DNA of 52,192 nucleotides from an uncultured Bacteroidales bacterium (GTDB lineage Bacteria; Bacteroidota; Bacteroidia; Bacteroidales; Paludibacteraceae): assembly GCA_937901225.1 (NCBI GenBank), contig CALCGX010000056.1:1-52192 (forward strand), written 5' to 3'. This document shows positions 41,871-49,323 of this stretch, in pieces. A program made the translations under genes and the position numbers. Under the pieces are notes generated by a model. The model was given only the letters and a program-made list of their open reading frames with translations. It had not been told where the DNA came from and made no database searches. Within the stretch, counting starts at the first letter, position 1, and each line of letters opens with the position of its first letter.

Positions 41871-41951
41871 AATTAGTCAAATTAGGCTAATTGGTCGAAT
41901 TAGAGTAATTAGAGTAATTGGACTAATTAGGCGAATTGGACCAATTGGGTT
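41871..41951. repeat. Nine-copy 9-bp array, AATTRG plus three variable bases
   Basis: Units all start AATTAG or AATTGG and end in TCA, GCT, TCG, AGT, AGT, ACT, GCG, ACC, GTT. Strict 9-bp period over 81 bp, filling most of the gap between the DUF4874/4832 stop and the GH31 start. It is extended leftward by two GGTATTGGG-like units (41851-41870). Confidence 0.9.
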
Positions 41952-41952
41952 A

Positions 41953-43383
41953 TTATTCGAGAATGAGGTCAGTGAGGTAGTTGTAGCCCGTCTTCTCGTC
42001 CCACATATCTTCGTTGGCCAAGCGGATAGAGAATGCAGGATTGTCATGGAGGACATCATATGCATCAGGCAAATTGAGATATACGTTATATTCGCCAGTC
42101 ATTTGCTTATCCAATTTTGCACGAAGAGTAACGATGGAGGTTTCACCTGGCATCCAGAAGCGAGGATCGATTTGTTGTTTGTAAGTGAACTTTTGTGATG
42201 GGTCGTTCTTGCTTACCAATACCAATTCCACGTTACGAGGGTTGTGCAATGAAGCAAAACCTACATTGCGGATATGCAGAATCAAAGAATACTCCTCGCC
42301 TGCTTTTGGGTTCTCCAATGGAATGGTTTTATCCAATACGAAACGATAGCCGAGGCGACGTTTGATCTCGTTCATATAGCCACCATCAAACCAAGAGTTG
42401 AGTACATCTTTATGGTAATCGCGGTTGATATATGTCCAGTGGTATTCCTCCATTTCCTTTACGGCGTTTTCGCCTTTAGAACGATTACCACATTCGCCAC
42501 AGGTCTCGCCACCCATGAACGTGTATTTTGTATCTTCTGCCCAGAATGGACGTTCAATTTCGGTATTACTGTAGGTACCCACATCGTTAGTTGATGCGAG
42601 GAAGCAGTCATTGAATGCACAAAGGCGTGCTTTCGCTGTAGATGTATAAGCTTCGTATTCGGTGAGAGGAGTCACATCGCCACCATTCATTTGCAGATAG
42701 CGCATTTTGAAGGTTGGTGTACGGAGACCCAATTGACGGTCTTCAGGAAGATTCTTCAAGATATGATTTACTAATTCCCAACGAGGTGCATAATCTTCGT
42801 CGGTTCGAGGATTCATCTTGAAGTTAGAGGTGTAGTACCACTCGCCCCAAACGCCGATGAAGCCGGCTTGTACGAGCAGGATGACGTCGGTATATTCTTT
42901 CCAATAAGGAGCCAATTGGTCGATATGGCGCTTCATCCAATCCAATGAAGTATCCCAAGGTTTTGCCTTGTTGCTATCATCGTGTTTGTATGAATAGCGG
43001 AGTACGGCTTTACCACCTCCTTCGCGGAGAGCTTTGAAGTTAGCCTCCATGCGGTCAAGGAATTCTGGGGAAATATCGCTCTCCATATATTCAGTAAGAT
43101 AATATGAGTGCAAATATAATGTAATCTTTTGAGAAGAAGTACGATTATTCTCAATCGATTTAGGATTAGCTTTTGAATTCAAATCGCTAGATTCGTAATA
43201 TACTTGAACTAAGAAACCACGCTCAGGGTTGGCGAAAATTTCATCCGATTCAGTATAATAGATGGTGTTAGCAGGGTCAGGTGCAGGGCACTGACATGGG
43301 TCTTCTCCACAAACTGCGCAAGGGTTGGTGCAGGCAGCGAAGATAAAAGAAAGAATTAACAAAGGAAATTTATATCGTTTCAT
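41953..43383 (-). CDS. DUF4874/DUF4832 lipoprotein, glycosidase-like
   Basis: 476 residues. Lipoprotein signal MKRYKFPLLILSFIFAA then CTNPCAVCGEDPCQC. EIFANPERGFLVQVYYESSD near 50 is the start of DUF4874; RMEANFKALREGGGKAVLRY and YTDVILLVQAGFIGVWGEWY belong to a TIM-barrel-like fold. The C-terminal DUF4832 beta domain follows (ENPKAGEEYSLILHIRNVGF, then a terminal FSIRLANEDMWDEKTGYN). Family members recur in Bacteroidota polysaccharide loci, with activity mostly uncharacterised. The Cys-rich segment next to the lipidated Cys (CAVC, CGEDPCQC) is unusual and might bind metal or form disulfides. Followed by the GH31 gene. Confidence 0.85.
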   Translation of the reverse strand: MKRYKFPLLILSFIFAACTNPCAVCGEDPCQCPAPDPANTIYYTESDEIFANPERGFLVQVYYESSDLNSKANPKSIENNRTSSQKITLYLHSYYLTEYMESDISPEFLDRMEANFKALREGGGKAVLRYSYKHDDSNKAKPWDTSLDWMKRHIDQLAPYWKEYTDVILLVQAGFIGVWGEWYYTSNFKMNPRTDEDYAPRWELVNHILKNLPEDRQLGLRTPTFKMRYLQMNGGDVTPLTEYEAYTSTAKARLCAFNDCFLASTNDVGTYSNTEIERPFWAEDTKYTFMGGETCGECGNRSKGENAVKEMEEYHWTYINRDYHKDVLNSWFDGGYMNEIKRRLGYRFVLDKTIPLENPKAGEEYSLILHIRNVGFASLHNPRNVELVLVSKNDPSQKFTYKQQIDPRFWMPGETSIVTLRAKLDKQMTGEYNVYLNLPDAYDVLHDNPAFSIRLANEDMWDEKTGYNYLTDLILE

Positions 43384-43428
43384 AATGGTATTTGCTTGTG
43401 TTAGGTATAGGTCCTGTATCCTATTGGA

Positions 43429-43483
43429 ATAGTGCGTCTATTGTCCGTGTATTGTGCGTGTATTGTGCGTGAATAGTGCGTAA
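43429..43483. repeat. Five-copy 11-bp tandem array in the DUF4874/4832 leader
   Basis: ATAGTGCGTCT, ATTGTCCGTGT, ATTGTGCGTGT, ATTGTGCGTGA, ATAGTGCGTAA. It ends 46 bases upstream of the ATG on the minus strand. Different word from the 11-bp array at 3988. Confidence 0.88.
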
Positions 43484-43526
43484 TACACAGGTGATTTATA
43501 GGTGATCTGGTCGAAGATTAAAAAAT

Positions 43527-43556
43527 ATGGGTGCAGTGGTGCACCACCGCACCCAT
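43527..43556 (-). terminator. Rho-independent terminator
   Basis: ATGGGTGC-A-GTGG-TGCA-CCAC-C-GCACCCAT: 12 paired bases with one A/C mismatch, followed on the minus strand by ATTTTTTAATC. It ends the GH36-susCD-susE-like transcript and separates it from the DUF4874/4832-GH31 genes. Confidence 0.8.
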
Positions 43557-43585
43557 GGTTCAATCAACAAATGTTTTGGTTGTTT

Positions 43586-43619
43586 ATCTGTCATCCTGAG
43601 GTACCCCAAGATGACAGAT
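43586..43619 (-). other. Second stem-loop ahead of the terminator
   Basis: Perfect 10-bp stem ATCTGTCATC / GATGACAGAT around a GGTACC-containing loop. No U-tract. It sits between the stop of the SusE-position gene and the terminator at 43527-43556, and may protect the 3' end. Confidence 0.6.
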
Positions 43620-43674
43620 GGAATAATTTTTCTAATTCAAACGAATTAATTGCTAAGAAAAATTGAAGTAAGAA

Positions 43675-44433
43675 TTACTTATTGAAAGTAACTTCCAATT
43701 TCTCAGCGAGAACCTCTGAACCATCCTCAGCATCAGCTGCGTTAGGAAGGATACCGCAAGAGGTCCAAGATTGTTGGATATCGAAACCAACGGTGAATTT
43801 GTCAGCCCAGTTAGCTGGGATGAGCTCCCACAAAAGTTGGATCTCGATCTTACCGTCAACCATTTGAGCTACACCGATTGGCATAGAGCCCTCTGGAACC
43901 ACAGCGCCATAGCCGTTCTCAGCAGTACCTGGATTCTCTGGATCTTCCCACAACCAGCCGCTCTCGCCGTCAGCACCCCACCATTTGAATACTGCAGGAT
44001 TGTATTGAGCAGCACCATCAGCGAAGATAGCGGTCTCAAGCATAACGTCAACGTCAGCAGTGATCCATTGGTCACCGAAGCCACCAGTAGCAGCGTTGTT
44101 GTCAGCGTTGATATAAACGTGGAAAGGAGTCCAAGCGCGGTCAACAACTACATCGTCATTTACCTCAACGAGGAGGTTGATGTACAATTCGTCAGCATAA
44201 ACCTTAACGCTCTTCAAACCGTCCATAGAAGCACCCTCAACGTGGGTAGTAGTAGCCAAGTACTCTGCTGGAACATTATTCCAATCAGCCAAAGAGTTGT
44301 CGTCTACCTTAATAATTTGAACATACTCTTGCTCATCCTCTTTGTTTCCCTCATTCTCTGGGTTGTTTTTTGGTTCGCAAGCGATCATTGCCAAAGCGGC
44401 AGCGCACATAAGCGCGAATTTAAAAGTTTTCAT
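43675..44433 (-). CDS. SusE-position surface lipoprotein, probable glycan-binding module
   Basis: 252 residues. Lipoprotein signal MKTFKFALMCAAALAMIA then CEPKNNPENEGNKEDEQEY: the acidic stretch after the Cys fits a lipoprotein surface-export signal in Bacteroidetes. The rest is a beta-rich module resembling CBM9/DOMON-like sugar-binding folds (LKSVKVYADELYINLLVEVN, WTPFHVYINADNNAATGGFG, KIEIQLLWELIPANWADKFT). Its place right behind susD suggests a surface glycan-binding protein helping SusC/SusD. Binding specificity not inferable. Confidence 0.75.
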   Translation of the reverse strand: MKTFKFALMCAAALAMIACEPKNNPENEGNKEDEQEYVQIIKVDDNSLADWNNVPAEYLATTTHVEGASMDGLKSVKVYADELYINLLVEVNDDVVVDRAWTPFHVYINADNNAATGGFGDQWITADVDVMLETAIFADGAAQYNPAVFKWWGADGESGWLWEDPENPGTAENGYGAVVPEGSMPIGVAQMVDGKIEIQLLWELIPANWADKFTVGFDIQQSWTSCGILPNAADAEDGSEVLAEKLEVTFNK

Positions 44434-44486
44434 ACTAATAATCGATTATTAAAATATTAATAAAATATGTTGATTGAATTTAATTC

Positions 44487-44514
44487 AGTTAATAATTAAT
44501 AGTTAATAATTAAT
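44487..44514. repeat. Four A/T-rich heptamers
   Basis: AGTTAAT, AATTAAT, AGTTAAT, AATTAAT, immediately beside the stem-loop at 44515-44560. Confidence 0.75.
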
Positions 44515-44560
44515 ATCTCTAGGATACCCCAAAGCAGAAGTTTAAGGGTATCTTAGAGAT
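44515..44560 (-). other. 15-bp stem-loop between susD and the SusE-position gene
   Basis: ATCTCTAGGATACCC pairs with GGGTATCTTAGAGAT (one G-U) around a 16-base loop. It starts 8 bases behind the susD stop. No U-tract on the minus strand, so more likely an mRNA-stabilising or processing structure that sets susCD above downstream expression. Confidence 0.7.
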
Positions 44561-44568
44561 TAGATTAA

Positions 44569-46242
44569 TTAATAACCAGGGTTTTGTTGGATACCACTAA
44601 CTGTCCACTCGTTGTTAGGGATTGGATAGATCAAGTGGTCGTGGGTATAAGGAACAATCTCCCAAGGTTGTGCACCTGGATATTGACGGTCGATATTGAG
44701 TTTGTTACGAGTGAGGTCGTGTGTACGGAATCCCTCGAAAGCTAGCTCAAGACGACGCTCATCAAGTACTACATCCAATGCTGAAGTATAACCATGCAAG
44801 TTGCCCGCAGTGAACATACCTTCAGCAGGGATACCAGCACGAGTACGGATGACGTTAACATCCTCGTATGCTTTAGCATCTTGTCCGAGATGAGCATAAG
44901 CCTCTGCGCGGTTAAGGATAACCTCAGCCCAACGGCAAACAACAGGTGAAGAAATCATCGCCTTGCCATCTTGGTAAGAGAACTTAGAGATGTAGTAGAT
45001 AGGGTTGTTGTAACGGTTCTTCATGGTCTTGTGAACGCGAGCAAGGCATTTCTCTCCTTTGTAAGTCACATAGTACTCATAGTACTCGCCATTAACCAAA
45101 GTTTTCTCTACAGTATATTTGGTACCACCATCAGTGAAGGTATAGTTGTCACCATCAGGAGTAGCAGTAAAAGTAAGGTTCAAACGACCAGATGTATTAT
45201 CTGTAGTCTCAGGATCTGGGAAGTACACAGTGTATGAATCCAAACCAGGATATTGTGGGTGGATAAATGCTGTGTAGCGGAGATCCTTAGGATAACGCTC
45301 GTAGAGATAGAGGAGAGGGTTAGAAGGATAGATCTCACCCCAACCAATACCTTCCTCATCGCTGTGCAAATACATAGAACCTATAGAAGATTGACCCATA
45401 TCATCGGTAACAGTCTCGTGTGCAATGCAGAAGAGAACCTCAGAAGAAGTCTTGGCATTGATGAAGAGGTTAGCCAAGTCAGCATCCAATTTAGAAGCAG
45501 GAGCAGCACCCGCGAGCATGGTGTTAACGGTGTTTACGCACTCTTGCCAGTTCTCCATATAGAGGTGAACGCGAGAGAGAATACCGAGAGCGGTTTCCTT
45601 AGAAGGATAACCCTTGTTACCACGAGAAGCACCCATGAGCTCAGAAGCCTTAGTAAGGTCTTTTACGATTTGGTCATACACATCACCTACCTTAGCGCGT
45701 GTAACTACAGCGTTGTTGGTAGAGATGTGAAGTGGAATACCCAAATTGTCGCGACCATGAGAATATGGACGAGCGTAGAGGTGAGCGAGGTTGAGGTGCA
45801 TCCAACCACGCATGAAGTAAGCCTCACCGAGGAGGTGGTCAGACGCAGCAGACTCGCCTTCTACGAGAGTCTCAATGATGGTGTTGGTCATATAAATCAC
45901 CTTGTAAGCCACCATCCAAAGGGTACCTACGTTCTTGAGGTTATCGGTCATCTTAAGCGCTGTAGCCTCGTAGAGAGGGTCAGTGGTGTGAGATGAGAGG
46001 TTGCAGTTGTCTGCTGGGAACTCAGAGAGTTGGAAATAGTGACGCACGAAGGTGTTACCAGAAGAATAGCCTAGGAACTCTACCTCATCTTTCAAGAGGG
46101 AGTAGCAGCCGTCCATTATGTACTCTGCACCAGCTTCGTCTTGGAGCAACGCATCGGAGTTGAGCTCGTCTGATGGGAAGTAACTAAGATTGCACGAAGC
46201 GAGCGTCGCAACTGCCATCAAAGCTAAAAATATCTTTTTCAT
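44569..46242 (-). CDS. SusD/RagB-family outer-membrane lipoprotein
   Basis: 557 residues. Lipoprotein signal MKKIFLALMAVATLAS then CNLSYFPSDEL. Helical SusD core: EAGAEYIMDGCYSLLKDEVE, LLGEAYFMRGWMHLNLAHLY, ARPYSHGRDNLGIPLHISTN, VYDQIVKDLTKASELMGASR, and the C-terminal VVCRWAEVILNRAEAYAHLG followed by DVVLDERRLELAFEGFRTHD. SusD caps the SusC barrel and delivers glycan to it at the cell surface. It lies 68 bases behind susC. Confidence 0.96.
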   Translation of the reverse strand: MKKIFLALMAVATLASCNLSYFPSDELNSDALLQDEAGAEYIMDGCYSLLKDEVEFLGYSSGNTFVRHYFQLSEFPADNCNLSSHTTDPLYEATALKMTDNLKNVGTLWMVAYKVIYMTNTIIETLVEGESAASDHLLGEAYFMRGWMHLNLAHLYARPYSHGRDNLGIPLHISTNNAVVTRAKVGDVYDQIVKDLTKASELMGASRGNKGYPSKETALGILSRVHLYMENWQECVNTVNTMLAGAAPASKLDADLANLFINAKTSSEVLFCIAHETVTDDMGQSSIGSMYLHSDEEGIGWGEIYPSNPLLYLYERYPKDLRYTAFIHPQYPGLDSYTVYFPDPETTDNTSGRLNLTFTATPDGDNYTFTDGGTKYTVEKTLVNGEYYEYYVTYKGEKCLARVHKTMKNRYNNPIYYISKFSYQDGKAMISSPVVCRWAEVILNRAEAYAHLGQDAKAYEDVNVIRTRAGIPAEGMFTAGNLHGYTSALDVVLDERRLELAFEGFRTHDLTRNKLNIDRQYPGAQPWEIVPYTHDHLIYPIPNNEWTVSGIQQNPGY

Positions 46243-46259
46243 ATTCTGATAATTTTTAA

Positions 46260-46295
46260 AGTTTAAAAAGTTTTAGTAGTTCTAAAAGTTCTAAA
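46260..46295. repeat. Four-copy 9-bp repeat AGTTYTAAA between susC and susD
   Basis: AGTTTAAAA, AGTTTTAGT, AGTTCTAAA, AGTTCTAAA. It fills the leader of susD on the minus strand. Confidence 0.7.
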
Positions 46296-46310
46296 GGTAT
46301 TTTAGAAATA

Positions 46311-49304
46311 TTAGAAACTGATTTCTACACCTGCTTGATAGGTACGACCCACAGGATAGGTGTTAGAATACATACCAGCCAAGTCATAGGTAGAAGTGGT
46401 GAGAGTGATCTCTGGATCCATACCTGAGAACTTAGTAGCTGTCCAGAGGTTGTCAGCAGAGAGATATATGCGGCAGCGAGTCATGTGCGCTTTCTTGATG
46501 AGGTTCTTAGGCAACTCGTAACCTACGGTGAGGTTCTTGATACGGAAGTAAGAACCATCCTCGAGGTAGCGTGAGCTGATAGAGTTAGCGCTCTTGTTAC
46601 CGTTGAGCATTGGTTTTGGGTGAGTAGCGATGTCGCCCTCTTTCTCCCAACGACTCCAACCTTGAACAGAGTTCTCGATAGAGAGTTGGTTGTAACCTAC
46701 GTAAGCACCATCAGCATCAGAAGATTGACGAGTGTAGTTGTAGATCTTGTTGCCAACCATAAAGTTGGTATTCACGTTGAGGAAGATACCATTCCAAGAA
46801 ACTTGGGTGTTCAAACCACCAGAGAAGAGAGGAGTAGCTTTACCTACCACCTTAGCGTTAGTTGCATTGTAGTCGTTGGTAACAGTCTTGTTGCCTTCTG
46901 CATCAAGTACATACTCACCCTCAGCATCCACCATATACCACAATGGATCACCGTTAGCAGGATCTACACCAGCCCACTCTTTCATATACCAAGAGTAGAT
47001 GTCTTGACCCTCTTTTACTTGTTGGCTAACAGAGCTAGCAGTTTGGAGGAATGCCTCGTGGTTAGGAAGCTCGGTCACGCGGTTCTTGTTGAAACCGATG
47101 TTGAAGCCAAGATCCCAAGACCATTTGCCCTTGTTGATGATGTTAGCATCGAGACGATACTCAATACCTTGGTTGCGAACAGAACCTGCGTTCTTAGTAA
47201 CCTCATAGAAACCAGTAGATGGAGCTACAGGCACGTTGAGAAGAAGACCTGTGTTGTCGGTGTTATATACATCAAGAGACATGTCAATGCGGTTGATGAG
47301 TGTGAGGTCAATACCTACAGCAGCCATGTTAGCAGTCTCCCAGTGGAGCAATGGGTTAGCCAAACGACTTGGCAAAGCAGCCACTTGATTTTGGTAGAGT
47401 GCAGAAAGTGAGTAGGTAGAGAGGTACTTATAAGCAGGGATATTGTTGTTACCTGTGATACCGTAGCTTGCGCGGAGTTTTAAGAAAGAAACGATGTCTT
47501 GATCCTTCATGAAGTCTTCGTTGCTAATCAACCAAGAAGCAGCTACTGATGGGAAGTAACCTATGCGGTGCTCAGGAGCAAAGATAGAGCTTGCCTCAGC
47601 ACGGAAAGTAGCTGTTACAAAGTAGCGTTTTGCATAATCGTATTGCGCTTGTGCAAATGCAGCCCAGCTTGCACCTGGAATGAGGTAACCACTCACACCA
47701 GCAGGAGAAGTAGCGTTGAGCGCGTCAACTCCAGGAGGCATACCGATACCTGAAGCGGTAGTGTACTCAGATTTCCATGTACCCCACTCCCAACCGAGCA
47801 TACCATTTACACTGTGGTCACCCCATTGGTAAGATGCTTTCAAGATATTGGTAGTACCAAAACTTTGGCTAAGACCAATAGACTCCTCGAGAGAACCTTG
47901 ACTTGCAGTCTTAGGATCTACGTAATATTTAGATTTGTAGTAGCCAGTACTGAAAGTATTGGTAGTAGAGAATGACAACCAATCGGTGAAATGCACGTTG
48001 AGTTGGATGTTGGCATTGAGGTCGAAGTTGTTCGAACGGCTGTAATTATATTGGGTGTCATAGAGTGAGTTCCACTTGTTTTGTGACCACCATTTCTCAC
48101 CGTTATCAGAACGAGTATCACCAGTGATTTGAACATATTGGCCGAGTTGGTTGCCTTCAGCATCGTATGCGTATGGGTTATCCCATGGCATTTTGTTGAA
48201 AGCGTCATCAAGCATAGTCCAAGAAGCAGGATATTCTACAGAAGATTTAGAGAAGTTAACGCGCGCCTTCATATCGAGCCACTTGGTGATTTGTGCATTC
48301 AAATTGAGGTTTGCATTGAACTTGTTCATACCAGTAGTAATCAGTGTTCCTTGCTCATCGTAGTAGTTCAAACTTGCGTAGTAACCTACTTTCTCAGAAC
48401 CACCTTTTACTGATACGTAGTAGTCTTGGATCACACCTGTGCGGAAGAACTCATCGCGCCAATTGTAATCGCGCTCGAGCAGATCCTTTGAATATACAGA
48501 GCCGAACACACCCTTAGAATAGAGTGATTTGTGGAAGTTATAGAGTTCCTCAGAATCCATCATGCGATAGTTCTTGTAGAGCGCTTGCTTAGCACCTGCA
48601 GTAGCTTTAACGTCCACAGTGATTTTCTCGTTTTTCTTACCAGACTTGGTAGTTACAACGATAACACCACCCGCAGCGGCAGCACCATAGATACCAGTAG
48701 CACCTGCGTCCTTGAGGACTGAGATGGACTCTACGTCTTGTGGGCTGAATGAACCACCCATCACACCGTCAACCACGTAAACAGGGTCGCTGGCAGCGGT
48801 GATAGATCCCGTACCACGGATACGGATTTGAGCAGCATCACCAGGTTGGCCACCTGCGTTGGTGATTTGCACACCCGCTACTTTACCTTGAAGCATATTA
48901 CCAACGTCAGATGTCGTCACGTCGGTCAATGCTTCGCTATTCACAGTTACGACAGCTGAAGACAGCTCAGCTTTCTTCAGAGAAGAGTAACCCAAAGAAA
49001 CAACTTCCTCCATCATGATGGCGTCTGACTCCATGATGATGTTGAGAACAGCAGCTGCTTTCTTAGTTTGGGTCTTGTAACCAATGTACGAGAATTGAAT
49101 CATCGCACCTGAAGTCACTTCGAGTTCGTAGTTACCATCAAAATCGGTAACCGTACCATTTGTAGTACCTTGCTCCACAACGCTCACGCCAATCAATGGC
49201 ATGTCGTCATCCGCAGAGGTAACGGTTCCCTTAACAACTGTTTGCGCAAACGCAGGAGCAATTGCTAAAAGAAGACTCATGCAAATTACAGAAAATGTTT
49301 TCAT
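46311..49304 (-). CDS. SusC/RagA-family TonB-dependent outer-membrane transporter
   Basis: 997 residues. Signal peptide MKTFSVICMSLLLAIAPAFA. The carboxypeptidase-like domain covers about 22-95 (VKGTVTSADDDMPLIGVSVV, GTVTDFDGNYEL); the TonB-box-like VVSLGYSSLKKAEL near 104 is followed by the plug (GNMLQGKVAGVQITNAGGQP, RIRGTGSITAASDPVYVVDG, ISVLKDAGATGIYG). The beta-barrel runs to the aromatic-ending YQAGVEISF. Imports glycan fragments using TonB energy, with SusD as lid. Follows the GH36-like gene by 19 bases. Confidence 0.97.
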   Translation of the reverse strand: MKTFSVICMSLLLAIAPAFAQTVVKGTVTSADDDMPLIGVSVVEQGTTNGTVTDFDGNYELEVTSGAMIQFSYIGYKTQTKKAAAVLNIIMESDAIMMEEVVSLGYSSLKKAELSSAVVTVNSEALTDVTTSDVGNMLQGKVAGVQITNAGGQPGDAAQIRIRGTGSITAASDPVYVVDGVMGGSFSPQDVESISVLKDAGATGIYGAAAAGGVIVVTTKSGKKNEKITVDVKATAGAKQALYKNYRMMDSEELYNFHKSLYSKGVFGSVYSKDLLERDYNWRDEFFRTGVIQDYYVSVKGGSEKVGYYASLNYYDEQGTLITTGMNKFNANLNLNAQITKWLDMKARVNFSKSSVEYPASWTMLDDAFNKMPWDNPYAYDAEGNQLGQYVQITGDTRSDNGEKWWSQNKWNSLYDTQYNYSRSNNFDLNANIQLNVHFTDWLSFSTTNTFSTGYYKSKYYVDPKTASQGSLEESIGLSQSFGTTNILKASYQWGDHSVNGMLGWEWGTWKSEYTTASGIGMPPGVDALNATSPAGVSGYLIPGASWAAFAQAQYDYAKRYFVTATFRAEASSIFAPEHRIGYFPSVAASWLISNEDFMKDQDIVSFLKLRASYGITGNNNIPAYKYLSTYSLSALYQNQVAALPSRLANPLLHWETANMAAVGIDLTLINRIDMSLDVYNTDNTGLLLNVPVAPSTGFYEVTKNAGSVRNQGIEYRLDANIINKGKWSWDLGFNIGFNKNRVTELPNHEAFLQTASSVSQQVKEGQDIYSWYMKEWAGVDPANGDPLWYMVDAEGEYVLDAEGNKTVTNDYNATNAKVVGKATPLFSGGLNTQVSWNGIFLNVNTNFMVGNKIYNYTRQSSDADGAYVGYNQLSIENSVQGWSRWEKEGDIATHPKPMLNGNKSANSISSRYLEDGSYFRIKNLTVGYELPKNLIKKAHMTRCRIYLSADNLWTATKFSGMDPEITLTTSTYDLAGMYSNTYPVGRTYQAGVEISF

Positions 49305-49323
49305 GTTTTTAATTGTTTATAAA

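Noticed and set aside
41871..41951. Possible CRISPR array
   Set aside because: The period is 9 bp with 3-base variable parts, far too short for repeats and spacers, and no cas genes are present.
45253..45996. 247-codon open frame opposite susD
   Set aside because: Shadow of a strongly recognised SusD gene.
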